The translations under genes were made by a program, and so were the position numbers. Below are positions 35,217 through 44,751 of a stretch of DNA of 64,000 bases, one piece after another. The notes beneath the pieces were generated by a model. The model was not told where the DNA came from. It did no database searches and saw only the letters and a list, made by a program, of their open reading frames with translations. The stretch comes from Parvibaculum sp. Lineage in GTDB: Bacteria; Pseudomonadota; Alphaproteobacteria; Parvibaculales; Parvibaculaceae. The DNA is taken from contig NZNS01000001.1 in NCBI GenBank assembly GCA_002694985.1, forward strand, positions 163,501 to 227,500. The letters run 5' to 3'. Position 1 is the stretch's first letter. Each line of letters opens with the position of its first letter.

Positions 35217-37943
35217 TCAGAGCGCGCCGTGACAGTGCTTGTACTTCTTGCCGGAGCCGCAGGGGCAGGGTGCGTTGCGCGGGGTCTTGCCCCATGTGCG
35301 CGGATCGTTCGGGTCCATGGCAACGCCCGGATCGTTCCGCACCGGGCGCTGAAGGGTGGTGGTATCGCCGCCCGCGATTTCTTCTTCGCCGGTCACCGGA
35401 TCGGCATGGTGAGCGTGCATTTCAGGCAGCGGTTCGTTTTCGATCTTCGGCGCCTGCTCTTCCGTCACGAACTGGGCGACGGAGAGTTGCCTCGTCACGT
35501 CTTCGCGAAGCCGCGCAAGAAGGCTTTCGAAGAGTTCGAAGGCTTCGGACTTGTATTCATTGAGCGGGTCGCGCTGTGCATAGCCGCGCAGCCCGACGGC
35601 CTGGCGCAGATGATCGAGCATCATCAGATGTTCGCGCCAGTGAAGGTCGAGTGTCTGCAACAGGACAGCTTTCTCGACCTGACGCATGAGCTTCGGGCCG
35701 ACCTGTGCCGTCTTCGCGGCCATCAGACGGTCGGAGGCTGCATTGATGCGTTCGCGGATTTCCTCGTCGGCAATGCCTTCCTCTTCCGCCCATGTTTCCA
35801 CCGGCAGGTCGAGGTCGAGGTTCTTCTTCGCGTCTTCCTTCAGGCCCGCAAGGTCCCACTGCTCCGCATAGGCCTTCTCGGGCACATGTAGTGACACCAT
35901 GTCGTCGATCACCTGACGGCGCATGTCCTCCACCGTCTCCGACACGTCGTCTGCGCGCATGAGTTCGACGCGCTGCTCGAAGATCGCGCGCCGCTGATCG
36001 TTCATCACATTGTCGTATTTCAGCAGGTTCTTGCGGATATCGTAGTTCCGCGCCTCGACCTTCTGTTGTGCCTTTTCGAGTGCCTTGTTGATCCAGGGGT
36101 GGACGATGGCTTCGCCTTCCTGGAGACCGAGCTTCTGCAGCATGCCGTCCATGCGGTCCGTGCCGAAGATGCGCATCAGGTCGTCGTCGAGAGACAGGTA
36201 GAATTTGGAACGGCCGGGGTCGCCCTGACGGCCGGAGCGACCGCGGAGCTGATTGTCGATGCGCCGGCTTTCGTGGCGTTCGGTGCCGATGACGTAAAGG
36301 CCGCCGGCTTCGAGAGCCTGACGTTTCTTTGCCTCGATATCGGCCTTCACTTCTTCCGTCTTGCGGGCGAGCTCGGCTTCGTCCTCGATACCCGCTGTCT
36401 CGTCGGCGAGACGCATGTCGATATTGCCGCCGAGCTGAATGTCGGTGCCGCGGCCGGCCATGTTCGTCGCGATAGTGATCGCGCCGGGTACGCCCGCCTG
36501 CGCCACGATATGCGCTTCCTGCTCGTGGTAGCGCGCGTTCAGAACCTTGTGCTTGACCTTCTTCTTCTTCAGAAGCTCGGACAGTGTTTCCGATTTCTCG
36601 ATAGAGGTCGTGCCGACAAGGACGGGCTGGCCGCGCGCCGCGCAGTCCTCGATCTCGGCGATCATCGCCTCGTATTTTTCCTGAGCCGTGCGATAGACCT
36701 CGTCGTCTTCGTCCACACGGGCAATCGGCTTGTTGGTCGGGATTTCAAGCACTTCGAGGCCGTAAATATCGGCGAACTCGTTTGCTTCCGTCAGCGCGGT
36801 ACCCGTCATGCCCGACAGCTTGTCGTACATGCGAAAGTAGTTCTGGAAGGTGATCGAGGCCAGCGTCTGGTTTTCCGGCTGGATCTGCACACGCTCTTTC
36901 GCTTCGAGTGCCTGGTGCAGCCCGTCGGAATAGCGCCGGCCCTCCATCATGCGGCCGGTGAACTCGTCGATGATGACGACCTTGCCCGCCTTGACGATGT
37001 AGTCCTTGTCCTTCTGGAACATCTTGTGTGCGCGCAGCGCGTTGTTCACATGGTGAACGATGGAGATGTTCTCGATATCGTAGAGGCTTCCTTCCTCCAG
37101 GATGCCCTGTTCCTTGAGGATGCCCTCGATGCGCTCGTTGCCCTCCTCGGTGAGATTGACGGTGCGCTGCTTCTCGTCGAACTCGTAATCCTCTTCGCCG
37201 ATCAGCGGAATCACTTCGTCGATGGAGAGATAGAGGTCCGACTTGTCGTCCAGCGGACCTGAAATGATGAGAGGCGTGCGCGCCTCGTCGATCAGGATCG
37301 AGTCCACTTCATCGACGATCGCGAAGGCATGGCCGCGCTGCACCATCGAGGTGAGCTGGTACTTCATGTTGTCGCGGAGATAGTCGAAGCCGTATTCGTT
37401 GTTCGTGCCGTAGGTAATGTCGGCGGCATAGGCTTGGCGGCGCTGGTCGTCGGTGAGCCCGTGAAGGATCACCCCGACTTCAAGGCCGAGGAAACGGTGG
37501 ACTTCGCCCATCCATTCGGCGTCGCGCTTGGCCAGATAGTCGTTCACGGTAACGATGTGGACGCCCTTGGCCGGCAATGCGTTCAGATAGGCGGCCAGGG
37601 TCGAAACAAGGGTCTTGCCTTCGCCGGTCTTCATTTCGGCGATGTTGCCGTCATGAAGCACCATGCCGCCTATGAGCTGGACATCGTAATGGCGCTGGCC
37701 GAGCGTACGTTTCGCCGCTTCCCGCACGGTAGCGAAGGCTTCCGGGAGAATTTCGTCGAGGGTCGCGCCATCCGCCAGCCGGGCGCGGAATTCGGCGGTC
37801 TTTGCCTTCAGAGCATCGTCGCTCAGGGCAGCCATATCCGTTTCGAGCGCGTTGATCGCTTCGACACGGGCGTTGTAAGCCTTGATCTTCCGGTCATTGG
37901 CGGAGCCGAAAAGACGCTTGGCGAAGGCGCCCAAGCTTGCCAT
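35217..37943 (-). CDS. secA: Preprotein translocase ATPase SecA
   Basis: 908 residues from ATG 37943 with AGAGGAA upstream; the frame is open 48 codons beyond but that part is not conserved. The DEAD motor shows [10 protein letters not shown] (Walker A), [33 protein letters not shown] and [11 protein letters not shown]. The C-terminus has the zinc-binding SEC-C tail, [16 protein letters not shown], which contacts SecB and lipids. SecA drives unfolded proteins through SecYEG. It is convergent with the MFS gene and diverges from the parvulin gene. Confidence 0.98.
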   Translation of the reverse strand: MASLGAFAKRLFGSANDRKIKAYNARVEAINALETDMAALSDDALKAKTAEFRARLADGATLDEILPEAFATVREAAKRTLGQRHYDVQLIGGMVLHDGNIAEMKTGEGKTLVSTLAAYLNALPAKGVHIVTVNDYLAKRDAEWMGEVHRFLGLEVGVILHGLTDDQRRQAYAADITYGTNNEYGFDYLRDNMKYQLTSMVQRGHAFAIVDEVDSILIDEARTPLIISGPLDDKSDLYLSIDEVIPLIGEEDYEFDEKQRTVNLTEEGNERIEGILKEQGILEEGSLYDIENISIVHHVNNALRAHKMFQKDKDYIVKAGKVVIIDEFTGRMMEGRRYSDGLHQALEAKERVQIQPENQTLASITFQNYFRMYDKLSGMTGTALTEANEFADIYGLEVLEIPTNKPIARVDEDDEVYRTAQEKYEAMIAEIEDCAARGQPVLVGTTSIEKSETLSELLKKKKVKHKVLNARYHEQEAHIVAQAGVPGAITIATNMAGRGTDIQLGGNIDMRLADETAGIEDEAELARKTEEVKADIEAKKRQALEAGGLYVIGTERHESRRIDNQLRGRSGRQGDPGRSKFYLSLDDDLMRIFGTDRMDGMLQKLGLQEGEAIVHPWINKALEKAQQKVEARNYDIRKNLLKYDNVMNDQRRAIFEQRVELMRADDVSETVEDMRRQVIDDMVSLHVPEKAYAEQWDLAGLKEDAKKNLDLDLPVETWAEEEGIADEEIRERINAASDRLMAAKTAQVGPKLMRQVEKAVLLQTLDLHWREHLMMLDHLRQAVGLRGYAQRDPLNEYKSEAFELFESLLARLREDVTRQLSVAQFVTEEQAPKIENEPLPEMHAHHADPVTGEEEIAGGDTTTLQRPVRNDPGVAMDPNDPRTWGKTPRNAPCPCGSGKKYKHCHGAL

Positions 37944-37973
37944 CAGGTCAAATTCCTCTTGCGGTGCGCTCCC

Positions 37974-38002
37974 GATGTAAGGGCGCGTCTCAGCCTTGTC
38001 AA
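37974..38002 (-). promoter_or_regulatory. Candidate sigma-70 promoter for secA
   Basis: On the minus strand TTGACA (38002-37997), 17 bases, TACATC (37979-37974). The -35 is perfect; the start would be near 37967, about 25 bases before the ATG. The rest of the 299-base divergent region to 38242 contains no gene; CCAAATTTGG at about 38162 is a short palindrome. Confidence 0.55.
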
Positions 38003-38242
38003 TCGAACGCGGATGCATGGCGATTCCGGCGGAAGCCCGCGCTCCGTTCCAAGTCGTTTCTGGCGGGTGTCCGGTTGTTTCCCGCAAGCATCTGGCGGGC
38101 CGCCGGCGGGCGAGAGGTGTGGCGCTTGTATGACCAAAGGGCCCGGCTCATTATGGGCGGCCCAAATTTGGCCCGTTTTGACCGTTTCCCTGCATCCCAT
38201 GAGCCCGAAAAGGCTGCTTACCCGCTAAGGAAGGCCCGTTCC

Positions 38243-39124
38243 ATGTCCGTTTTCCGTCATTTCGCCTCTCCTGCCGCCATCGCGGCGGTTTTTCTGGCTG
38301 CTCTCGCTACAGGGCCCGCGTTTGCCCAGCAGGAAGACGTGCCCGACGAGGTGGTCGCGACGGTCGATGGCACACCGATTCGTTATTCGGACCTCGCCAT
38401 GGCGGATGAGGAGATGGGGGCGGTGCTTGCCCAGCTCGAACCGCAGGTCCGCTTCCAGTATCTCCTTGGCATGCTGATCGACCGGCGCGTCGTCGCGCTC
38501 GAGGCAAAGGAAAAGCATGTGGATGACGATCCGGCGGTCAAGAGCCGGCAGGATTATTTCAACGAGAAGGCGCTGCGTGACGTCTATTGGGTCCAGCTCA
38601 TGCAGGACAAGGTGAGCGATGAGGCGATCAAGGCCGCTTATGAAAAGAACATCGCTTCTGCTCCGGCCGAGAAGGAGGCGCATGCCCGCCATATCCAGCT
38701 GGAAAGCGAAGAGGAGGCAAAGAAGGTTGCTGCCGAGATCGAGGGCGGCAAGAGCTTCGAGGCGGCAGCGAAGGAATATTCGCGCGACCCCGGTTCCTCC
38801 GATGACGGCGATCTCGGTTTCTTTCGCAAGGAGGAGATGGTGCCGGAATTCGCCGAAGCGGCCTTCGCCATGAAACCGGGCGAGGTTTCCGGCCCGGTTC
38901 AGACACAGTTTGGCTGGCACGTCATTCAGCTTGTCGAGTTCCGCGATCTGCCCAAGCCGACGCTTGACGAAGCGCATGATGAAATTGTGAGGAGAATCGC
39001 ACGCGAGGAGGGGCAAAAGCTCATGGAGAAATTGCGCTCCGGTGCGAAGATCGAGATTATCGGCGTCGAATCGGCCGCACCTTCGTCCGGACGTCCGCAG
39101 CTTGCGCCGCCGGTCGAAGAATGA
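38243..39124 (+). CDS. Secreted parvulin-type peptidyl-prolyl isomerase
   Basis: 293 residues from ATG 38243 (AAGGAAGG upstream). Signal peptide cut after about residue 29 (GPAFAQQE). A SurA-like helical N-domain carries ATVDGTPIRYSDL, followed by a rotamase domain (about 135-235) with ARHIQLESEEEAKKV, FEAAAKEYSRDPGSSDDGDLG (two overlapping motifs) and GPVQTQFGWHVIQL. It should fold outer-membrane or periplasmic proteins. It lies between secA and argJ, an order seen in other alphaproteobacteria. Confidence 0.92.
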   Translation: MSVFRHFASPAAIAAVFLAALATGPAFAQQEDVPDEVVATVDGTPIRYSDLAMADEEMGAVLAQLEPQVRFQYLLGMLIDRRVVALEAKEKHVDDDPAVKSRQDYFNEKALRDVYWVQLMQDKVSDEAIKAAYEKNIASAPAEKEAHARHIQLESEEEAKKVAAEIEGGKSFEAAAKEYSRDPGSSDDGDLGFFRKEEMVPEFAEAAFAMKPGEVSGPVQTQFGWHVIQLVEFRDLPKPTLDEAHDEIVRRIAREEGQKLMEKLRSGAKIEIIGVESAAPSSGRPQLAPPVEE

Positions 39125-39162
39125 TGCGCCGAATGCATGACAGCTAGCAGGCGGAGCGACCG

Positions 39163-40611
39163 ATGGTGACGAAGAAGACGGCGCGGACGGGCACCAAAAT
39201 CTCGGTCAAACCGAAGCGCAAGACGAGCGGCAAGGCGAAACCCCATAGCAAGGCGAAGCAGACCCGTGCCCAGCGCAAGACCGTGAAGCCGAAGACTGCC
39301 GAGAAGGCGAAGCCGAAGGTGTCGGAAAAGCCGGCTCGCAAGGTTGCGAAGAAGCCGGTCAAGAAGAAGGCCGCGCCCAAGGTCTCCCCTCTTGCGCCAA
39401 AAACCTATGCGAAGCTGCCGCCCGTCGAGGGCGTTCTTCTCGGTACGACGGCGGCGGGCATCAAATACAAGGGACGCACGGACCTTCTCGTTGTGAAGAT
39501 GGCCGAGGGTACACAGGTTGCCGGTGTCTTCACGACCTCCAAAACGGCTTCCGCACCCGTCGAATGGTGTAAATCGAGCCTCGCGGATGGCGGCGAGGGC
39601 CGGATGCTTGTCGTCAATTCGGGCAATTCCAACGCCTTCACCGGCAAGGCGGGGGTCGCGACCGTCAAGGCGACGGCGGCTGCCGCCGCGCAGGCGGGGG
39701 GATGCCGCCAGAAGGATGTCTTCATTGCCTCCACCGGCGTCATCGGTCAGCCGATGGACCCCGAACCCGTGGTGAAGGGTATTGATGCCGCGCTCGGCAG
39801 CGCCGCGGCCGATAAATGGGACGAAGCCGCCCGCGCCATCATGACGACCGACACCTATCCCAAGCTTGCGACGCGCAAGGTGAAGATCGGCGGCGCCGAG
39901 GTCACGATCAACGGCATCGCCAAGGGTTCCGGCATGATTGCGCCGGACCTTGCAACCATGCTCGTCTTCATTTTCACGGATGCGGCGATCCCCGCCAAGG
40001 TCCTGCAGACGCTGCTTCTGCTTGGCGTGCGCGACAGCTTCAACGCCATTACGGTCGATAGCGACACCTCGACCTCGGATACGGTGCTTGTCTTTGCGAC
40101 GGGCGAGGCCATGAAGGACGAGCCGCGCATCGCGCGGGCGGGCGATACCCGTCTCCGCGATTTCCGTGCCGCGCTGGACGACATCATGCTCGATCTCGCG
40201 CATCAGGTCGTGAAGGACGGCGAGGGGGCGACGAAATTTGTCCGCATCGCGGTTTCCGGCGCACAGAGCCACCAGGCCGCCCGGCGTATCGGCATGTCGA
40301 TCGCGAATTCTCCTCTCGTGAAGACCGCCATTGCGGGCGAGGACGCGAATTGGGGCCGTGTGGTCATGGCGGTCGGCAAGTCGGGAGAGGCAGCGGATCG
40401 CGACAAGCTCACCATCCGCATAGGCGGCATCGATGTCGCGAAGAACGGCATGGCCGTTCCCGGCTATGATGAGACGCCGGTCGCACGGCACATGAAGGGC
40501 ACGGATATCGATATCGCCGTCGATGTCGGTGTCGGCAAGTCCTCCGCCACGGTCTGGACCTGCGACCTCACCCACGAGTACATCCGTATCAATGCGGATT
40601 ACCGCAGTTGA
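39163..40611 (+). CDS. argJ: Bifunctional ornithine acetyltransferase/N-acetylglutamate synthase with lysine-rich extension
   Basis: 482 residues, about 75 longer than usual. Residues 1-75 hold about 24 lysines and 5 arginines with only two acidic residues, in a histone-tail-like K/A/P pattern ([12 protein letters not shown]). The ArgJ enzyme starts near residue 81. Its self-cleavage site is [14 protein letters not shown], with T265 the nucleophile, and the C-terminal half has [10 protein letters not shown]. ArgJ transfers acetyl from N-acetylornithine to glutamate (arginine cycle). The extension may be removed, bind nucleic acid, or arise from a start-site shift; no later ATG has a better site. 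Confidence 0.94.
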   Translation: MVTKKTARTGTKISVKPKRKTSGKAKPHSKAKQTRAQRKTVKPKTAEKAKPKVSEKPARKVAKKPVKKKAAPKVSPLAPKTYAKLPPVEGVLLGTTAAGIKYKGRTDLLVVKMAEGTQVAGVFTTSKTASAPVEWCKSSLADGGEGRMLVVNSGNSNAFTGKAGVATVKATAAAAAQAGGCRQKDVFIASTGVIGQPMDPEPVVKGIDAALGSAAADKWDEAARAIMTTDTYPKLATRKVKIGGAEVTINGIAKGSGMIAPDLATMLVFIFTDAAIPAKVLQTLLLLGVRDSFNAITVDSDTSTSDTVLVFATGEAMKDEPRIARAGDTRLRDFRAALDDIMLDLAHQVVKDGEGATKFVRIAVSGAQSHQAARRIGMSIANSPLVKTAIAGEDANWGRVVMAVGKSGEAADRDKLTIRIGGIDVAKNGMAVPGYDETPVARHMKGTDIDIAVDVGVGKSSATVWTCDLTHEYIRINADYRS

Positions 40612-40697
40612 TCCTGTTTACTCTTTTTTAACCACGATCGCACAAGGCGCGGCAGCAGGCCGCAGCCTCCACCCCGCCTTAACCCGGAGACTTCAGC

Positions 40698-41132
40698 ATG
40701 GGAGACGAGCGCGAAGGCAAGACGGTCGAGCCCAAACGGCTTGTGCTCGTCGCGGCCTGCGTACTTGTCGATGCGGATGGGCGGGTTCTTCTCGCCCGCC
40801 GTCCCGAGGGCAAGCCGATGGCGGGCCTCTGGGAGTTTCCGGGCGGCAAGGTCGAGCCGGGTGAAGTGCCCGAGGCCTGCCTCATCCGGGAGCTGAAGGA
40901 AGAGCTTGATATCGACGTCGCGAAGGCCTGTCTTGCGCCGCTGACCTTCGCGAGTCACGAATATGAGGGCTTTCACCTCCTGATGCCGCTTTATGTCTGC
41001 CGGCGCTGGGAGGGACAGGTCCGGGCTCTCGAAGGGCAGGCGCTGACATGGGTGCCTCCAGCGAGGCTACGAGAATATCCGATGCCGCCCGCGGACGAGC
41101 CGCTGGTGGCGGTAATACGCGATCTGCTCTAG
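40698..41132 (+). CDS. mutT: MutT-type Nudix hydrolase (8-oxo-dGTP diphosphatase)
   Basis: 144 residues. The Nudix box GGKVEPGEVPEACLIRELKEEL sits at about residues 49-70 (G-x5-E-x7-REL-x-EE pattern), with the preceding MAGLWEFPGG typical of MutT. It hydrolyses oxidised dGTP to prevent mutagenesis. It follows argJ and is followed by the Flp pilin gene at close spacing, so it may share a transcript. The exact nucleotide is inferred from family. Confidence 0.9.
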   Translation: MGDEREGKTVEPKRLVLVAACVLVDADGRVLLARRPEGKPMAGLWEFPGGKVEPGEVPEACLIRELKEELDIDVAKACLAPLTFASHEYEGFHLLMPLYVCRRWEGQVRALEGQALTWVPPARLREYPMPPADEPLVAVIRDLL

Positions 41133-41145
41133 GGCGGTGCAGACA

Positions 41146-41334
41146 ATGAGGGCAGTGAAGATGAAGTATCGGGAATTCTGGCGGGTCTTCTGCGCAGACG
41201 AAAGCGGCGCCACGGCAGTTGAATATGGTCTCATTCTCGCAGGCATCTGCATTGCGGTTATCGCCGCGGTCAGCGGCGTGGGCGAAGCCATTTCCGCTTT
41301 GTTCATTGATGTGATCGTGCCCGCTCTCAATTGA
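41146..41334 (+). CDS. Flp/Fap-type IVb pilin
   Basis: 62 residues from ATG 41146 (AGGG upstream; GTG 41137 and ATG 41161 are alternatives). The short basic leader FWRVFCADESG is followed by the pilin segment ATAVEYGLILAGICIAVIAA, with the glycine before the cleavage point and the conserved E5 and Y6. It would be processed by a prepilin peptidase and assembled by a Tad secretion system. No tad/cpa genes are in this window, so the pilin is an orphan here. Confidence 0.85.
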   Translation: MRAVKMKYREFWRVFCADESGATAVEYGLILAGICIAVIAAVSGVGEAISALFIDVIVPALN

Positions 41335-41350
41335 TGCTCAGGGCTGGTCT

Positions 41351-42292
41351 TCAGCGGGGTGTCTTGTCTCCCGCCGGCCGCTCCACCGTGCCGAGCGCAT
41401 CGGCAAGGCGCGTTTCGGCGCTGCCGGGCGTCAGCGGTTTCTGCTGGCTTTCATGTGGCGCCCACCCCGTCACGATGACGATGTCGAAGGTCGCGGGCAC
41501 GCGCCCGTCCGGCAGTCCGAATTTTTCCCGGTAGATTTCCGCGGCCCGTATCAGGGTCGCGCGCCGCAGCGGCGTCCGCCGCCGCTCGGAAAGCGCATTC
41601 GTTTCGCCCATGCCGCGCAGCTCCGCCATCAGCCTCAGCGGGTCGGCATAACGCACAATTACCCGGTCCGTATCGGCGACGGGCAGCGCGAAGCCCGCCC
41701 GCTGGAGAAGGCTGCCCATGTCGCGCAGATCCGCGAAGGGCGATATGCGGGGCGAAAGACCGCCCTCGCATTCGATTTCAGCCTCACCGAGCGATTGCCG
41801 CAACTCCGTCAATGTTTCCCCGCCAAAAAGCGCGGCAATGAAAAGCCCGTCGGGTTTCAGCGCGCGGCGGACCTGGATCAGTGTGCCCGGCAAGTCGTTC
41901 ACCCAGTGGAGCGAGAGAATGCTGGTCGCGAGGTTGAGGCTGCGGTCGGCGAAGGGAAGCATCTCTTCGTCCGCCACGATCTTGGGCCCCGTGGCATGGC
42001 GCAGCATCTCGCCGGAGAGGTCGGCTGAAATCAGGGTGCCGATCTTGCCATCCTGCAAGGCTGCGTCAGCCATTGCCTGGCGGAGCGCGCCCCGATGTGC
42101 GCCGAGGTCGGCGGCGACCCCGAAGCTGCGGTTCACGCCCGCTATCCGTTCCACGATGTCCTCTCCCGCCCGGCGCACGAGGAAGTCATGCGAGGGGAAG
42201 TTCTCAGCGGCCCGGTCGCGGCGGCGGCGCAGTGTGGTGCGGTCGAAGACGCGCATTCCGGGGGCGGTCTCTCTGGGGTCTGTTTCTGGCAT
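41351..42292 (-). CDS. SAM-dependent methyltransferase (NDUFAF5/BioC-like)
   Basis: 313 residues from ATG 42292; 42301 and 42397 are other in-frame starts and none has a clear binding site. The N-terminus MRVFDRTTLRRRRDRAA is like the mitochondrial complex I assembly factor NDUFAF5. The methyltransferase fold shows VAADLGAHRG (motif I, altered from the usual DLGCG), ISADLSGEMLR, LPFADRSLNLATSILSLHWV and LKPDGLFIAALFGG. Family members act as hydroxylase-like or biotin-precursor methyltransferases. It diverges from comF. Function inferred only. Confidence 0.8.
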   Translation of the reverse strand: MPETDPRETAPGMRVFDRTTLRRRRDRAAENFPSHDFLVRRAGEDIVERIAGVNRSFGVAADLGAHRGALRQAMADAALQDGKIGTLISADLSGEMLRHATGPKIVADEEMLPFADRSLNLATSILSLHWVNDLPGTLIQVRRALKPDGLFIAALFGGETLTELRQSLGEAEIECEGGLSPRISPFADLRDMGSLLQRAGFALPVADTDRVIVRYADPLRLMAELRGMGETNALSERRRTPLRRATLIRAAEIYREKFGLPDGRVPATFDIVIVTGWAPHESQQKPLTPGSAETRLADALGTVERPAGDKTPR

Positions 42293-42378
42293 GGCGCGCA
42301 TATTGGGTGCGGCGTGCTCTGGCCGCAAGGCCGGCTTTTCCCGTGCTAGTCTCGTGGAGGGCTGGGCGCGAGGAGCAG

Positions 42379-43158
42379 ATGGCGGCTTTCGGGGCATGGA
42401 GAGGGGAGTGGACGGCGCGGGCGAGGGTGGTGCTTGCTGGTCTGGCCGATGCGATCCTGCCGCCTCTCTGTCTTTCCTGCGGCCGCGGGATTGAGGCGCA
42501 TGACGCGCTTTGCGGGCGCTGCTGGTCCGAGGTGGATTTCATCGAGCGGCCCTGGTGTGCGGTGACCGGCCTCCCTTTTCCCTATGAGGCGGGGGAGGGG
42601 GCGGTGAGTGCCGTGGCCCTTGCCCATCCGCCGCCCTATGCCCGTGCCCGGGCTGTCATGCGCTACAGCGATGCAAGCGCGCGGCTCGTTCATCGTTTCA
42701 AATATTCCGACCGGATGGAGGCGGCGCCCGCGTTTGCGCGCTGGCTCATGCGGGCGGGCGCGGACATTCTCGCGGATGCCGATCTGGTGGTGCCGGTACC
42801 GCTTCACCGGCAGCGGCTTTTTTCGCGCCGCTTCAATCAGTCGGCGGAACTTTCGCGCGTCATTGCGGATCTTGCGGGCATTGCCCATGAGCCGGCGCTC
42901 TTGATGCGCACGAGGGCGACGCGGCCGCAGGTGGGGCTGAGCGGCGATCAGCGTCGCCGCAACGTCGCCCGTGCCTTTGCCGTCCGTCCAGGGCGGGAGG
43001 AGCAGATCAGGCAGCGCAAGATCGTTCTCATCGACGATGTCATGACAACGGGGGCGACGGTCGAGGCCTGTTCGCGCGCGCTCCTGAAGGCGGGCGCGGC
43101 GGAGGTTTCCGTGCTTTGTCTTGCCCGGGTTGTTCCTGCGGGCGGCGCATCTATATGA
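42379..43158 (+). CDS. comF: ComF family phosphoribosyltransferase-like protein
   Basis: 259 residues from ATG 42379, preceded by AGGAGC. The N-terminal double zinc ribbon is CLSCGRGIEAHDALCGRCW, the middle has HPPPYARARAVMRYSDASARLVHRFKY (two motifs), and the C-terminus has the PRTase motif VLIDDVMTTGATVEACSRAL. ComF in naturally competent bacteria helps process incoming DNA; in most genomes the role is unclear. Followed after 31 bases by grxC, giving comF-grxC-nitrilase-DUF1178, a common alphaproteobacterial operon. Confidence 0.9.
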   Translation: MAAFGAWRGEWTARARVVLAGLADAILPPLCLSCGRGIEAHDALCGRCWSEVDFIERPWCAVTGLPFPYEAGEGAVSAVALAHPPPYARARAVMRYSDASARLVHRFKYSDRMEAAPAFARWLMRAGADILADADLVVPVPLHRQRLFSRRFNQSAELSRVIADLAGIAHEPALLMRTRATRPQVGLSGDQRRRNVARAFAVRPGREEQIRQRKIVLIDDVMTTGATVEACSRALLKAGAAEVSVLCLARVVPAGGASI

Positions 43159-43189
43159 TATGTGACCCATTTTTGACGGAGTACCGCCC

Positions 43190-43447
43190 ATGGCGGATGT
43201 AACAATCTATACGACCATGCTTTGCCCCTACTGCCACCGGGCGAAAAGCCTACTGCAGAAGAAGGGTATTTCCTTCACCGAGATCGATGTCGGCATGGAT
43301 GCCGACAAGCGGAAGGAAATGACCCGTCGCGCGCATGGCGGCTACACGGTGCCGCAGATTTTTGTCGGCGAGACCCATGTGGGCGGCTGCGACGATCTCT
43401 ATGCGCTCGAGCGGGCAGGCAAGCTCGATTCCCTTCTCGCCGCCTGA
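43190..43447 (+). CDS. grxC: Glutaredoxin 3
   Basis: 85 residues with the dithiol active site MLCPYCHRAK (C12 and C15), the cis-proline in TVPQIFVG, and the glutathione-binding GGCDDLYALE. It reduces disulfides and protein-glutathione adducts in the cytoplasm using glutathione. It is four bases upstream of the nitrilase-like gene. Confidence 0.95.
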   Translation: MADVTIYTTMLCPYCHRAKSLLQKKGISFTEIDVGMDADKRKEMTRRAHGGYTVPQIFVGETHVGGCDDLYALERAGKLDSLLAA

Positions 43448-43450
43448 CCC

Positions 43451-44314
43451 ATGAGTGCTGCCCCGCAATCCTTTCTCGCCGCCTGTGTGCAGATGCGCAG
43501 TTCCTGCGACGTTGCGGATAATATCGCGACGGCGGGTGCGCTCGTTTCGGAGGCGGCAGAAAAAGGCGCCTCCTTCGTGATGACGCCGGAGATGACCTCT
43601 CTCCTCGTCACGAAGACGGGCGATCTCTTTGCCAGCGCGCGCGAGGAAAAGGACGATGAGGCGCTGGCCGCTTTTCGTGCGCTTGCGGCGGAAAAGAGCA
43701 TCTGGCTCCTTGCTGGCTCATTACCGATCAAGCTCTCCGGCACCAAGGTTGCGAACCGCTCCTTTCTGATTTCACCGGAGGGCGAGGTCGCGGCGCGCTA
43801 CGACAAGATCCACATGTTCGATGTCGACCTCGAAGGTGGCGAAAGCTACCGCGAGAGCAAGAATTACGAGGCGGGCCGCGAAGCAATCATCGCGAAGCTT
43901 CCCTGGGGCCGCATCGGGCTTACGGTTTGCTACGACATTCGCTTTCCCCATCTCTATCGCATGCTGGCACAGGCAGGCGCCGATTTCCTTACCGTACCGG
44001 CCGCCTTCACGAAACAGACGGGCGAGGCGCATTGGCATACGCTTTTGAAAGCGCGCGCCATCGAGACGGGATGCTTCGTCTTTGCGCCTGCGCAGGGCGG
44101 CAAACATGAATGCGGTCGCGAGACCTATGGCCACAGCCTCATCATTGCACCCTGGGGCGAGGTGATTGCCGAGGCCGCGCATGACGAGCCGGGCGTCATC
44201 CTTGCGGAGATCGATACCGGACGCATTGCGTCCGCGCGGCGCAAGGTGCCAAGCCTCGGCCATGATCGAGACTTCAGTCTCCCGGAAAGCGGACAGGCGA
44301 GGCGCGTGTCATGA
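43451..44314 (+). CDS. Carbon-nitrogen hydrolase (Nit/omega-amidase type)
   Basis: 287 residues. Catalytic triad E47 (MTPEM), K119 (RYDKIHMFD) and C160 (GLTVCYDIRFPHLYR). The YDKIHMFDVDLEGG and HWHTLLKARAIETG stretches match the Nit1/Nit2 branch, which includes deaminated-glutathione amidase and omega-amidase; the neighbour grxC makes the glutathione repair role attractive (inference). It overlaps the DUF1178 gene by four bases. Confidence 0.9.
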   Translation: MSAAPQSFLAACVQMRSSCDVADNIATAGALVSEAAEKGASFVMTPEMTSLLVTKTGDLFASAREEKDDEALAAFRALAAEKSIWLLAGSLPIKLSGTKVANRSFLISPEGEVAARYDKIHMFDVDLEGGESYRESKNYEAGREAIIAKLPWGRIGLTVCYDIRFPHLYRMLAQAGADFLTVPAAFTKQTGEAHWHTLLKARAIETGCFVFAPAQGGKHECGRETYGHSLIIAPWGEVIAEAAHDEPGVILAEIDTGRIASARRKVPSLGHDRDFSLPESGQARRVS

Positions 44315-44751
44315 TCCGATATGCACTTCTCTGCGAGAAGGACCATGAGTTCGATGGCTGGTTCTCTTCTTCCAGCGGATTCGATGCGCAGGTTGCGGCG
44401 GGCGATGTGCTTTGCCCGCATTGCGGCAGTTCAAAGGTGCGCAAGGCGCTGATGGCACCCAGCATCGGCAAAAATATCGGCAAGGTAGCGTCGAAGGATG
44501 CGGCGGCATCGACGCCGGCCGAGATGGCCCAGAAGATAAGGGGGGTGATGCTCGCCCTTAAAAAGCACGTCGAAGAGAATTGCGATTATGTTGGCGATGC
44601 CTTCGCGGAAGAAGCGCGCCGCATTCACTATGGCGAGACGGAGCATCGCGATATTTATGGCGAGGCCACGCCCGAAGAGGCGCTCGAACTGATCGAGGAG
44701 GGTGTCGAGGTAGCGCCGCTTCCGGTCACACCCCGCCGCCGCGCGAACTAG
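44311..44751 (+). CDS. DUF1178 family protein
   Basis: 146 residues. Starts MIRYALLCEKDHEFDGWFSS, with a CPHCGS zinc-ribbon-like pair at about 35-38, then a helical C-terminal half with HVEENCDYVGDAFAEEARRI. This is the DUF1178 pattern, of unknown function, in the operon with a nitrilase and grxC. The start overlaps the preceding gene (ATGA) and the stop shares one CTAG with the convergent FAD oxidase. Confidence 0.88.
   Translation: MIRYALLCEKDHEFDGWFSSSSGFDAQVAAGDVLCPHCGSSKVRKALMAPSIGKNIGKVASKDAAASTPAEMAQKIRGVMLALKKHVEENCDYVGDAFAEEARRIHYGETEHRDIYGEATPEEALELIEEGVEVAPLPVTPRRRAN

Noticed and set aside
36066..37262. 398-codon plus-strand frame within secA
   Set aside because: Antisense shadow of a universally conserved gene.
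38926..40575. 549-codon minus-strand frame across argJ
   Set aside because: Antisense shadow; arginine/aspartate-rich composition with no recognisable domain.
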